Notes: generated from the sequence alone by a model not told the origin. 64,000 bases of DNA from Bacteroidota bacterium (GCA_030706145.1 JAUZPB010000001.1:95755-159754); one strand, 5' to 3'. Counted from the stretch's first letter, positions 36,196-44,827 are shown. A program made the numbers and translations.

Positions 36196-37014
36196 ATGGC
36201 ACAAGTTGCAATTGAAGAGCGGAAGCGCCGAGATGAGGAAATTGCTGAAAGGCCTTTGCGTCAAAGTTTTGATGCCGTAATCCAATCGGTAGAGAAAAAT
36301 CAAAGGACACTCACATGCATGATTGTTTCGGCACAAACAAACCGGGGCAAAAGAAAAGTCGAAATCAAAGGATGCCAATATGAAGATTATATGAAAAGCC
36401 CTGTAGTACTAGCTTTCCATGATGAAGAAAAAGTTATTGCACGCTGTCAGTGGCTTAAATTTACTGAACAAGGTATAGTCGCAAAATTTGAGTTCAGAGA
36501 CAATGAACTCGCAAATGATATTTATGACCTATATAAAGAAGGATTTCTAACCAGCTGGTCAATAGGCTTTTTACCTGTCACATGGAATTATGAAGAGGAA
36601 GAAGGAGTTGAAATAATACATATTACCAAATGGATACTTCTTGAAGTCTCAGCAGTTTCAATTCCGATGGATGCAAATGCAATAACACTTGCAATTAATC
36701 AGGGAATAGTACACGATCAATTTCTAATTCAATCGATATGCACAGCAAAGATCTCACAGCAAAATGAAGAACTTCAAAGCAGTTCACTTAAGATGCTAAG
36801 TGAAATTGAGCTACTTAAAAAAGAGATTGCAGGAATAATAACTCTTCTTAAAGATTCTACTGGAGAAATATTGACTTCTTTTAATATTCTAAAGAGAGAT
36901 CTAATGCAGAGTCAACCATCTACTGAAACAAAAGTCACCAATATTTCTGAATTAACAGAAGAGATTCAACGCTCGATAAAATCACATCTAGAGCAAATAA
37001 AAGGAAAGCTATAA
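36196..37014 (+). CDS. HK97-family prohead protease (S78)
   Basis: The 272 residues hold an S78 protease core at about 20-175: DAVIQSVEKNQRTLTCMIVSA, the VLAFHDEEKVIARC segment with the catalytic histidine, the LTSWSIGFLPVTW segment with the serine, and LLEVSAVSIPMDANA near the core end. The rest is a helical tail that may act as a scaffold (SLKMLSEIELLKKEIAGI). It would process the capsid delta domain during prohead maturation. AGGGGC precedes the ATG. Confidence 0.9.
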   Translation: MAQVAIEERKRRDEEIAERPLRQSFDAVIQSVEKNQRTLTCMIVSAQTNRGKRKVEIKGCQYEDYMKSPVVLAFHDEEKVIARCQWLKFTEQGIVAKFEFRDNELANDIYDLYKEGFLTSWSIGFLPVTWNYEEEEGVEIIHITKWILLEVSAVSIPMDANAITLAINQGIVHDQFLIQSICTAKISQQNEELQSSSLKMLSEIELLKKEIAGIITLLKDSTGEILTSFNILKRDLMQSQPSTETKVTNISELTEEIQRSIKSHLEQIKGKL

Positions 37015-37142
37015 GTCAAAGCAGAGATATTAGTACCGCACAAAATAAAGCAAAGAAAATGGTATAGAGATATTAGCTTAAAGATTTGGCTTTTGCTTTT
37101 TCTAACTTAATAAACAACAAAAAAAAGAGAGAATCAACCTCT

Positions 37143-38249
37143 ATGGAATTAATTCAATTAACTAAAGAGCAATTTATCGATCTCCAAAAATCAACGATCG
37201 ATGCAGTAGTAAAAGAACTTGGCCTTGATAAGACAGATGCAAGGTACAAGATCAATCCCCAGGCCGAAGAGAAGCTACAGCTTGAAAAGACAAAAAAGCA
37301 GAGATTTGTAGAACTCTTAAGGCTAATACATTCGAAGCAATATGAAAAGATAATAACTCAGGCACTTTCCGAAGGTGTTAATGCAGATGGAGGGTATCTG
37401 GTTCCAGAGGAAGTAAGGAAGGATATACTTCACTTTGTAAATGAGTATGGTGTACTAAGAAAGTTCTGCACGTTTTTCGATCTATCAGATCAGAAAACCG
37501 ATACGCTTTTAATTCCAAGACTACTAGCAGATGTAACGGTTTCATGGGTTAATGAGAAATCCGCAATTGCAGAAAGCAATCCGACATTTGAAGATGTAAC
37601 ACTACAATTAAGGAAGCTCGCAGCAATTTCCACTGTAACAGAAGAGTTATTGGCAGATTCGCTTGTTGTACTTTACGATTTTCTTATGGAACGTTTTGGC
37701 GAGAAGATTGCCTATGCAGAAGATTCCCAAGGTTTTTCGGGGACAGGAGCGCCGTTTACAGGTATACTAAATGCAGCTGGAGTGAATGTCATAACACTTT
37801 CAGGTACAGATATAACATCGCTTAGTTATGATGATCTAGTTGACATGCAAAGCCTTTCAAGCGTAAAATTAAAAGGTGCTCGCTGGTTCGGTAGTCCCAC
37901 AGTAATTGGTGAATGCCGAAAAATAAAGGATCTTCAGGGGAATCCCATTCTACAGACCCCAAATAATAATCCCATGGCTACTATGATGGGTTATCCTATT
38001 GAGATAGTAGATGCAATGCCTGCAAAGTCTGAAGTTGGAGCAAATAAACCATTTCTTGCCTTTGGTAACGCACGCCACATAGGTATGATAGGCAAAGGGG
38101 AAATTGCCTTTAAGATATCAGACACGGCTGTTGTTGGCAATCAGTCTATGTTTGAACTAGGTGAACAAGCTCTCCGCGTAATGGAGAGGGTTGGGACAGG
38201 AGTATTACTGCCATCTGGTTTTTCAATAGCAAAAACAAAGGCGGCATAA
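37143..38249 (+). CDS. HK97-fold major capsid protein
   Basis: The protein has 368 residues from the ATG at 37143 (MELIQLTKEQF), which follows GAGAGAA; a TTG at 37086 would add 19 residues without support. An N-terminal delta-like region (about 1-70) precedes the fold, which has EGVNADGGYLVPEEVRKDIL, the E-loop region, VTEELLADSLVVLYDFL, FSGTGAPFTGIL and MMGYPIEIVDAMP, all typical of phage HK97 capsids. The FSGTG and portal/protease context exclude an encapsulin. It should form the icosahedral shell. Confidence 0.95.
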   Translation: MELIQLTKEQFIDLQKSTIDAVVKELGLDKTDARYKINPQAEEKLQLEKTKKQRFVELLRLIHSKQYEKIITQALSEGVNADGGYLVPEEVRKDILHFVNEYGVLRKFCTFFDLSDQKTDTLLIPRLLADVTVSWVNEKSAIAESNPTFEDVTLQLRKLAAISTVTEELLADSLVVLYDFLMERFGEKIAYAEDSQGFSGTGAPFTGILNAAGVNVITLSGTDITSLSYDDLVDMQSLSSVKLKGARWFGSPTVIGECRKIKDLQGNPILQTPNNNPMATMMGYPIEIVDAMPAKSEVGANKPFLAFGNARHIGMIGKGEIAFKISDTAVVGNQSMFELGEQALRVMERVGTGVLLPSGFSIAKTKAA

Positions 38250-38286
38250 AAGGCACAGTATTGCAAGAAGAGACAGAGGAAGATAA

Positions 38287-38865
38287 ATGATCCAGAATAA
38301 TCAGTTAGTCACAAAAGAAGAACTAAAAAGGTATTTAAACTGGAATGAATCCACTACTGCATTGTCAGATGATCTTTTTGATCAAATTATTAATTCTGCA
38401 AGCGACATAATTGAACATTATTGTAACAGTAAGATAAAACTATCAGAAGTTACAGAAACAGTTTCCGGGAATGGAACTGACAGGCTCTTTATGTCAAACA
38501 GTCATATTACAAAGGTCACAAACTGCAAGTACTGGGATGGTTCAACTTTTACAGACTATTATACTCCTGGAGAGATCGAGCAGTATCTTTTTTCTTCACT
38601 TCATGTTATTTACAACCGTGCAGAGAATTTTGAAGAAGGCATTTTTAATTTTCAGTTTACATACACCTGTGGGTTTAATCCAGTACCAGAAGATCTGAAG
38701 CTAATTTGTCTTGAGCTTTGCACGGTTCTATTTAATAATTCATCATCAGGAGATTCCAGGGTTGGTCTTATTTCAAACCAACAAGGCACTTTCAAAATGT
38801 TTTTTTTAGATGAACTTCCACGCCATAAAAATGTCATAAATAAATATCGTTTGATAAACGTATAG
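38287..38865 (+). CDS. Gp6-like head-tail connector protein
   Basis: The 192 residues show the gp6/YqbG pattern: an N-terminal helical part (VTKEELKRYLNWNESTTALSDDLFDQIINSASDIIEHYCN) and a beta-rich middle with FQFTYTCGFNPVPEDLKLICLELC. In HK97-like phages this protein binds below the portal and forms the adaptor for the tail. It is the only neck or tail-interface gene I recognise in the island. AGAGGAAG precedes the ATG. Confidence 0.85.
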   Translation: MIQNNQLVTKEELKRYLNWNESTTALSDDLFDQIINSASDIIEHYCNSKIKLSEVTETVSGNGTDRLFMSNSHITKVTNCKYWDGSTFTDYYTPGEIEQYLFSSLHVIYNRAENFEEGIFNFQFTYTCGFNPVPEDLKLICLELCTVLFNNSSSGDSRVGLISNQQGTFKMFFLDELPRHKNVINKYRLINV

Positions 38866-38927
38866 AATCTTTTGGTCACATAGGTCAAAGCAAAACAAAA
38901 ATTTAAAAACAAACAAGAAATAAAACA

Positions 38928-40037
38928 GTGCAACCAATCAGAAACTTTTGTATAGTTGAACCAGCTGCAGGCTATGACTCGATAGCCACACAGATTGCAC
39001 TTGTGGCAAACGACAGCCTTAAGCTTCCAGATCCTGCTTTGGAAGGGCCATTTAATCTTGTATGGTTTAACTTCACCGACTATAAGAATCCCTCAGATGA
39101 TCCAAACAAAGAAATAATTAAGGTCATTGCATCAGAGAATGATAAACTTACAATAATTAGAGCCCAGGAAAGGACAAATGCTACAATAAAAAATATTACA
39201 GGCAAAGTATATAAACTAATTCTTACACTAACGAAAGAGAGTTATGATGCAATTATTCCTGGAATACATGGAGTCATTTCAACAATTGAAGATGGTAATA
39301 TTATCCCAGAGCCTTTAGGTGAAAATGCAGTTGACTTCCAGTTTCAGCGTTCAGATAAGACACAAAGTGCAACTGGAAGCTGCAGCTTTGTGTCGGGTGG
39401 AAGTTCAAACACAGCTTCGGGAGCATTTTCTTTTGCTGCTAATGCCTACAATACCGCATCCGGGCAGAGCTCCAGTGTAATTGGATCTGAGAATATTTCA
39501 TCTGGCGAAAATTCATTTGTATTTGGATCATTAAATATAGCTTCAAATGAAAATACGCTTGCTTTTGGGAGTGGATCAAAGGCAAGACTAATTGGGCAAG
39601 TTGCCAGGGCAAACTCTTTTAACTCACAAAAGGGAGATGCTCAGTATTCAAGTTTTATTCTAAAAGCTGATACGATAGGTTTAGCAGCCTCGGAGCTTTC
39701 GTTAAAAGTTCTTGGAGGAGTAAAAAACAAACTAATCCTGGAAGATAATAATGCATATCTTTTTAAGGCATTTATACTAGGTAATAGTTTTATTGGGCCT
39801 TGCCTTTCTGTAGGATACGAGGTAAAAGGTCTAATTGAAAGAGGAGATAGCCCCTCCAGCACACAGATTATTGGGAATGTCAGTATTGAACGAATAAGTG
39901 ACCTGTCGCAAAACTGTGATGTAAATGTTCAGGCCGATTGTGAGAACGGAGCTCTTCAGATAGTCCTCACAGGTGAAGATAAAATATCGATGCATTGGAT
40001 CTGCTTTCTTGAATGGTTAGAGCTTAAGAGGCAGTAA
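38928..40037 (+). CDS. Virion fibre/appendage-like protein with YadA-like head repeats
   Basis: This 369-residue protein starts at a GTG. The N-terminal region (about 30-115, FNLVWFNFTDYKNPSDDPN and RAQERTNATIKNITGK) has the look of phage structural proteins that bind the virion. Residues about 140-215 carry five or six 14-residue repeats with S-F-x-x-G/S and N-x-A-S-G units, like the head repeats of trimeric autotransporters. A segment GDAQYSSFILKADT follows, typical of phage fibre proteins. It probably forms a trimeric receptor-binding fibre, with the host receptor unknown. The assignment is by remembered pattern. Confidence 0.72.
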   Translation: MQPIRNFCIVEPAAGYDSIATQIALVANDSLKLPDPALEGPFNLVWFNFTDYKNPSDDPNKEIIKVIASENDKLTIIRAQERTNATIKNITGKVYKLILTLTKESYDAIIPGIHGVISTIEDGNIIPEPLGENAVDFQFQRSDKTQSATGSCSFVSGGSSNTASGAFSFAANAYNTASGQSSSVIGSENISSGENSFVFGSLNIASNENTLAFGSGSKARLIGQVARANSFNSQKGDAQYSSFILKADTIGLAASELSLKVLGGVKNKLILEDNNAYLFKAFILGNSFIGPCLSVGYEVKGLIERGDSPSSTQIIGNVSIERISDLSQNCDVNVQADCENGALQIVLTGEDKISMHWICFLEWLELKRQ

Positions 40038-40085
40038 CAGAAAGAAAAGCACAAAAAAAATTAAAACTATTAAACAGACGATAAA

Positions 40086-40670
40086 TTGTACGGCATAAAT
40101 CAGACAGGCATAGAACTATACGGTGATTTTTCACATTTATGCAATTTGCTTATAAGGAATAATTACCGCTACAAAATTCTTGAAGCTCTAAGAGAGAATC
40201 TACTTGGGATCAGGATCGAGGATGGATTTCCAATTGACATTGAGGGAGTTTTCTTTGCAGATGAATCATTCAGGCTTCTGAACAAACAGATCTCAATTTA
40301 TTCAGTTAGAGACGTAGCTGTAATGGAATATCAAGGTACAAATATCAATCGGAACAGCTCCCTTATCCGCAACCAAACCAAGTTAAGGAACCTGTATGTT
40401 CTTTTTAAACTGTTTCTAAAATCAGAGAACTGTTTTGCACCATCCAAAGAGGATATCCAGTTCAGAGAATGCTACATCGACGAAATAATAAAATGCCTTT
40501 ATGGCTATAGTAGTAAAGCCTCGCAGCTTAAAGACCTTTTATACAATGGCATACAGAATGATTTCGGGCTTATAGCATATGAAATAACCGAGACAAAGCC
40601 ATACAATTTGAAAGGCGATTTGATTGCCAGATTTGAAGTATTATTCCAGTATAAAGAAAAATATTACTAA
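40086..40670 (+). CDS. Phage island protein of unknown function
   Basis: I do not recognise this 194-residue protein. It is soluble and mainly helical, with VFFADESFRLLNKQISIYSVRD in the middle and AYEITETKPYNLKGDLIARFEVLFQYKE at the end. The only usable start is a TTG at 40086 because an in-frame stop lies just upstream. Position after the fibre gene and size would suit a neck, tail-completion or baseplate-like part, but that is inference. No close ribosome site is seen. Confidence 0.65.
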   Translation: MYGINQTGIELYGDFSHLCNLLIRNNYRYKILEALRENLLGIRIEDGFPIDIEGVFFADESFRLLNKQISIYSVRDVAVMEYQGTNINRNSSLIRNQTKLRNLYVLFKLFLKSENCFAPSKEDIQFRECYIDEIIKCLYGYSSKASQLKDLLYNGIQNDFGLIAYEITETKPYNLKGDLIARFEVLFQYKEKYY

Positions 40671-40681
40671 AAAGGTCAAAC

Positions 40682-41029
40682 ATGAACGATAAAGTAATCC
40701 CCGGCATATTTATGATCTATTTGCTTCTTATGTTTTCTAATTCCATATTACCGCAAACCAGAGGTGTATTTACAAGTAATACATACTCTACTACACAATG
40801 GGATTCAATTTCCTTTGGAATGCTTTCTCGTCAGGTAATAATAAACCTTGACAGTGAAAATCCGAATGATACACTATGGATTTCTTTTTCAGAAAGACCT
40901 CCCCTGCCTAAAAATTCAATTATGCTCTTAAGCCAGTTTGGTACAGAGTCCCTGATACTTAATATTCAGAGCAGGTTCATCAAAACCAAAGCAAGTTCAA
41001 TAATAAAGCGCAGAATAATAGTTCAGTAA
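40682..41029 (+). CDS. Secreted small protein in the phage island
   Basis: The 115 residues begin with a signal peptide (about 8-25, ending SNSILPQT). The mature part is beta-rich, with LSRQVIINLDSENPNDTLWISFSE then a strand pair, a layout I associate with small phage virion domains, yet here it is exported by Sec. It is followed by a secreted deacetylase and may work with it. The ATG follows AAAAGGT. Function is unknown. Confidence 0.6.
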   Translation: MNDKVIPGIFMIYLLLMFSNSILPQTRGVFTSNTYSTTQWDSISFGMLSRQVIINLDSENPNDTLWISFSERPPLPKNSIMLLSQFGTESLILNIQSRFIKTKASSIIKRRIIVQ

Positions 41030-41076
41030 ACCTATAACGGACTTTTTAATCAAATAATAATGGAGAAAAGATAACC

Positions 41077-42378
41077 ATGAATAAGATATATCTTTTTATT
41101 ATCATATTTTTTTCTCTTTTATTTAACAGTTTTGGTCAGTACTTACATAACAGTAATCGGCAGGCAAAGTTTGATCAGAAACAGACTATCTTTACATATG
41201 ATCCACGATCAGATTTCAGAAAGATCCCAATTATATACTATCATCAGACCCCTTCAAATTTTGCAGGTATAATTGATTTTCTTCAGGCCTTTCGATTTAC
41301 ATTTATCACCATGGATGACCTTTATAATTACTATACATTTAATAGTTTACTTCCTAAAAAACCTATAATACTGCAGTTTGATGATGGAGCCAGTGATATA
41401 TTTTCGATAGCTTATCCTATCCTGAAATCAAGGCATATAAAGGCTACACTTAATGTCTGCACCTACTTTATAGAAAACCAGAGTGCTCCTCCAGGTGATC
41501 CGGCCAGAAGCTACAGTCCCCTTAGCTGGTTACAAATCCAGGAAATGGTAGATTCGAATTGTGTTGATGTTCAAAACCACACGCATAATCATTATAATCT
41601 AACGGATCTTTCCTCAGCACAGCTTGACAGTGAGCTTGTGATTTCAAAAAGGATTCTTGAGCAAAGGTTAAAAGGAATAAATGTAAAGCATGTAGCTTAC
41701 CCGTTTTCGGCATACAATGGTTTTGTAATGGAAAGGGTCAGGGCTTTGGGCTATAAGACAGCAAGAGCCGGCGGCAATCAGGAGGATGGGACAACTAACC
41801 GCTTGCAGACGGGGATGTACACTACCAAAGCAGAAAATATCTTTGCACTAAAAGTCTTATGGACAGTATATGATCTGTTTAATGATCAATCAAAAGGCAG
41901 CATTATTCCAAACGACAATCTTCTTCCTGATGTTGGGTTTTCCTTTAATTCAGATGAAGGCATTTTGGGTTGGCAGACAGTGCTAAATGGCAATGGAAGT
42001 GTTTCCTTTCCCAGAGAAGAGGGATACAACGGGGAAAAATGTGTTAAGATCACAAGGACAGACGATACAAATCAGACCTATTATATTTCACGTAAGGTCC
42101 CATTAGAGTTTAATGGCAATTATATAATGGGCTGCAGGATAAAAACAGAAGGTGTTAGCTCGGCACGATTTACATGCATATTCTGGAAGCCGGATCTTAC
42201 AACAATAGCAGCAACGACAAACTATGTGGATTTAAAAGGTTCAAATGACTGGAGGGATTTCAGTTTTCAATTCAACAACACAGGATATTATGCAGTAGAT
42301 ATTCGCGTATCTTTATACAACTCTACAGGAACAGCATGGTTTGATGAAATAACTTTTAAGAAAAAGCTATGTAACTGA
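41077..42378 (+). CDS. Secreted polysaccharide deacetylase with C-terminal carbohydrate-binding-like domain
   Basis: The 433-residue protein has a signal peptide (about 1-20, ending FNSFGQ). Residues about 50-270 form a NodB-type deacetylase with IPIIYYHQTPS, the metal/catalytic LQFDDGASD, the metal histidines in VQNHTHNHYNL and a motif-3-like AYPFSAYN. A beta-sandwich of the CBM4/9 type follows at about 285-430 (GWQTVLNGNGSVSF, GTAWFDEITFK). It would de-N-acetylate an envelope or capsule glycan outside the cytoplasm. Carriage inside a phage island suggests a role in entry, lysis or altering the host surface; which one is unknown. GGAGAAAAG precedes the ATG. Confidence 0.87.
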   Translation: MNKIYLFIIIFFSLLFNSFGQYLHNSNRQAKFDQKQTIFTYDPRSDFRKIPIIYYHQTPSNFAGIIDFLQAFRFTFITMDDLYNYYTFNSLLPKKPIILQFDDGASDIFSIAYPILKSRHIKATLNVCTYFIENQSAPPGDPARSYSPLSWLQIQEMVDSNCVDVQNHTHNHYNLTDLSSAQLDSELVISKRILEQRLKGINVKHVAYPFSAYNGFVMERVRALGYKTARAGGNQEDGTTNRLQTGMYTTKAENIFALKVLWTVYDLFNDQSKGSIIPNDNLLPDVGFSFNSDEGILGWQTVLNGNGSVSFPREEGYNGEKCVKITRTDDTNQTYYISRKVPLEFNGNYIMGCRIKTEGVSSARFTCIFWKPDLTTIAATTNYVDLKGSNDWRDFSFQFNNTGYYAVDIRVSLYNSTGTAWFDEITFKKKLCN

Positions 42379-42395
42379 TTCAGGAATAGCGTGCA

Positions 42396-42683
42396 ATGAT
42401 ACAAATAATATTAAGTGGAATAGTTTCAAGTGTAGCTGCAGCTCTTATTATTTCAGGCTTTAAGTTTCTTTCAAAAACAATTTCAAAAAATATAAAGCAT
42501 CTTGAAGATAATATTTGTCAGCTGCAGCTTAAGATAGATTACTTAGAAATAAAGCATGAGGCACTTGTTCTTGCATTGCATAACTATTTTCACAATGGTT
42601 TTTATGTAAACTATAAAAATGAGTTAGAAAGGCTCTCGGATGATTACAATTTTCTCAATAAAAACAAACAGGTTAGCAAATGA
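42396..42683 (+). CDS. Small single-helix membrane protein with coiled coil
   Basis: This 95-residue protein has one N-terminal transmembrane helix (about 3-25) followed by a heptad-rich region (HLEDNICQLQLKIDYLEIKHEALVLAL). Its shape resembles a phage spanin or holin accessory protein, but there is no sequence motif. It overlaps the next gene by 4 bases (ATGA), so the two are translationally coupled. Confidence 0.6.
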   Translation: MIQIILSGIVSSVAAALIISGFKFLSKTISKNIKHLEDNICQLQLKIDYLEIKHEALVLALHNYFHNGFYVNYKNELERLSDDYNFLNKNKQVSK

Positions 42684-42901
42684 TTACAGTACAAAATGGG
42701 AAAAGGAAGCTAATAGCATTTTTTACCAGTATGATAGTCTATCTTATACTCATGCTAACAGTCATAATAATTTTGCATCCGGATCATTTTTCACTTGAGT
42801 CGTTTGCCTTTTCTTTGGCATCAGGTATAATGGTTATATCCTATGGCTTTTATGCATCAAATGCATATGTCCATGCAAAAGAAAATAAAAAGGAAGAATA
42901 A
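42680..42901 (+). CDS. Two-helix membrane protein, possible holin
   Basis: The 73 residues contain two transmembrane helices (about 10-30 and 42-62) and a charged tail HAKENKKEE. This size and topology match class II holins, and the coupled coiled-coil membrane protein supports a lysis cassette. No holin family is recognised, so the call is inference. The gene ends 13 bases from the converging terminase gene with no terminator between them. Confidence 0.55.
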   Translation: MITVQNGKRKLIAFFTSMIVYLILMLTVIIILHPDHFSLESFAFSLASGIMVISYGFYASNAYVHAKENKKEE

Positions 42902-42914
42902 ATGTGAGAATATT

Positions 42915-44243
42915 TTAATATATATGAGGCCTAAAATTATTCTGAATAATTTCCACAAAACATGCATATACCACTGCATCATGTTTATTAGTACTTCTTC
43001 CGATCCTTTTTTTGATATCTTCTTTAGATTCAATAGTAATCATCTTTTCAGATGATATCTCATATTTAACTGATAATGCTTCCTCTTCAAATTCACTGTC
43101 TTCAATTCCCAAAGAGAAAATTCCAGTTCTTAATTTTTCCCTGAAATGCCAGTGCATCTGACTTCTTAGATTTCTGAATTTATAATAATCCCCTCTTAAT
43201 GTAATCGGAGAACTTCCGGAGACTATCTCATTTACAGAAAATCCATTACTTTTAATTATATCATACACTCCTGCACCAAGACCAACAGTATCAATACCAA
43301 TATTAAATGGTTTGATCTTTTCCTCACGAATTTTTCTGATAATTATTTGAGAGATCTGGTTGATATCTAATTTCTTATAAGTTTCAATTTTAATTAGTCT
43401 ATTGCTCATTATAAAGGCAATCTCAGTTGAATCATCACCGAACCTTGCAACATCGACTCCAAGGTAGATATCTCCTAATTTAGCAGACTCTTTAGCATGT
43501 TTTTTTGCGTTATTTATCAACTCACTAGTAATCAATTGATCGGGCTCATCCTCGGTGTTAAAGTCTCCTTCCAGGTACATTTTCCTGAATTTTTCAGGTA
43601 ATTTTTGCAAGAAGGCAAGATATTCAGGATTTTTTTCCAGAAGGATTTTATTATCAAATATAGAAGAAGGTATAAAGACCTGTTTTCTTAAGATTAGTTT
43701 GCCATTAAGTGAAGTTTCTGTCGCATATATTTTGTTAGGTTCTTTTCCTTCAATCCATCTTCTTTTTACCCAGTGTTTCCCTACCCCACCTGGATTAGCA
43801 GTGCACCTAATGTAGACAGGGATATCGTCAACTTTTCTTCCACAGGCTGCAATTATATTGAACATATTCTCTGTAAATTCCTCTACCTGGTCAAATCCTA
43901 TATAATGATACTGATGTCCCTGATAGTTTAATTCATCTCCATCGTTTTGACAATGACCAAAGACAATTTGCGCACCGGAGGGAAATTTCCACTGTTTTTC
44001 AGAGCGGTTGTAAGTCCCATTTAAAGCGTGAAAGGTCATTGAGCGGTCAATTAACTCTTTTAGTCTAGGGAACGTTCTTCGTACAATTAAAGCTTTATAT
44101 GAAGGGAGTGCAATAAAGCGAAGAGCTCCAAAAAGAAGCACATCGCTTTTGCCACCGCCTTTAGCACCTCCAAATAAGACCTCATCGCACTCAGATTCAA
44201 GCGCTAAAGTTTGAACCGGTTGCGGTTTCCAGATCGGTTCCAT
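42915..44243 (-). CDS. terL: Phage terminase large subunit
   Basis: The 442-residue protein carries an N-terminal packaging ATPase with Walker A GGAKGGGKS (25-33), a Walker B-like YIGFDQVEEF (about D118-E122) and coupling motif TANPGGVG. The C-terminal RNase H-like nuclease has GVDVARFGDDS (D264). It cuts concatemeric DNA and pumps it into proheads through the portal. Length is normal. It is on the strand opposite the portal-capsid genes, which is unusual. Its start overlaps the small subunit gene by 47 bases. Confidence 0.93.
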   Translation of the reverse strand: MEPIWKPQPVQTLALESECDEVLFGGAKGGGKSDVLLFGALRFIALPSYKALIVRRTFPRLKELIDRSMTFHALNGTYNRSEKQWKFPSGAQIVFGHCQNDGDELNYQGHQYHYIGFDQVEEFTENMFNIIAACGRKVDDIPVYIRCTANPGGVGKHWVKRRWIEGKEPNKIYATETSLNGKLILRKQVFIPSSIFDNKILLEKNPEYLAFLQKLPEKFRKMYLEGDFNTEDEPDQLITSELINNAKKHAKESAKLGDIYLGVDVARFGDDSTEIAFIMSNRLIKIETYKKLDINQISQIIIRKIREEKIKPFNIGIDTVGLGAGVYDIIKSNGFSVNEIVSGSSPITLRGDYYKFRNLRSQMHWHFREKLRTGIFSLGIEDSEFEEEALSVKYEISSEKMITIESKEDIKKRIGRSTNKHDAVVYACFVEIIQNNFRPHIY

Positions 44244-44742
44244 TTAATTTAACTTTCCTAATTTCTTCAATCAGTTGATAGTCTTGACCACATTTAATTT
44301 CAGGCAATATAACAACGCCACATTCAAAATTATTCTCTTGTAAAATCTCTCCAGAGGCCAAAGTTTCAGCACCTGGCAGGCTTAAAATTCTTATCATTAA
44401 TTGTTTCCAGATATGGAAATTAAATCTAGCTTTACAATTTTCTTCAGCAAGCTTCCACCAAAAAGCCTCCAGCTTTGAGGCAGCAATTTTCATTGCAGAA
44501 GAAAATTCCGGATAAAGTTTAGCCCAGTTATAAAGCGTTGATATACTAATATTTAACTCTGCAGCAAATTCTACAAAGCCATATCCTTCTTCACAGTGCC
44601 TAATAAGTTTAGAGCAGAGTTGCTGGTCATAGGCAGTTTGGACAAACTGTTCTTCTGCAAATGGAAGTTTAAGCTGGCTTTTCTCAAGCTTTGCTAAGAT
44701 TCTTTGTTCTTTACGGTTAAGGGTTTTTCTTTTTCGTGACAT
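44197..44742 (-). CDS. terS: Phage terminase small subunit-like protein
   Basis: From the ATG at 44742 (MSRKRKTLNRKEQR), chosen because GGGAA sits just before it, the protein has 181 residues; an ATG at 44754 without a ribosome site would add four. A helix-turn-helix (YGFVEFAAELNISISTLYNWAKLYPEFSSAM) followed by FWWKLAEENCKARFNFHIWKQLMIRI matches the terminase small subunit (Terminase_5/phage Mu gp27-like) pattern. It recognises the packaging site and recruits the large subunit. It is the first gene of the packaging pair. Confidence 0.85.
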   Translation of the reverse strand: MSRKRKTLNRKEQRILAKLEKSQLKLPFAEEQFVQTAYDQQLCSKLIRHCEEGYGFVEFAAELNISISTLYNWAKLYPEFSSAMKIAASKLEAFWWKLAEENCKARFNFHIWKQLMIRILSLPGAETLASGEILQENNFECGVVILPEIKCGQDYQLIEEIRKVKLNGTDLETATGSNFSA

Positions 44743-44827
44743 GAAGATTCCCATATTTATTTTAATTTAATGGAAATCATGAGGATATGTTAATACCAGA
44801 ATGAGTAGTAGATACTTTGTAGAATGC

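Larger units (their letters stand above)
33818..44754. mobile_element. Phage-derived head-and-packaging island, about 11 kb
   Basis: Twelve consecutive genes are phage-like or fit a phage context: repressor (minus strand), small DNA-binding-like protein, portal, S78 prohead protease, HK97 capsid, gp6-like connector, fibre-like protein, unknown, two secreted proteins, two small membrane proteins, and the terminase pair on the minus strand. No integrase, transposase, replication protein, tail tube, tape measure or baseplate can be read. No flanking direct repeats or tRNA gene were found by eye. The borders are set by the first and last phage-like genes; the neighbours (glycosyltransferase, histidine kinase) look chromosomal. 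Base and codon use resemble the host. Confidence 0.75.

Noticed and set aside
37143..38249. Encapsulin instead of phage capsid
   Set aside because: Portal, S78 protease, connector and terminase genes surround it and it has a delta-like N-terminal region, so a virus capsid is the better call.
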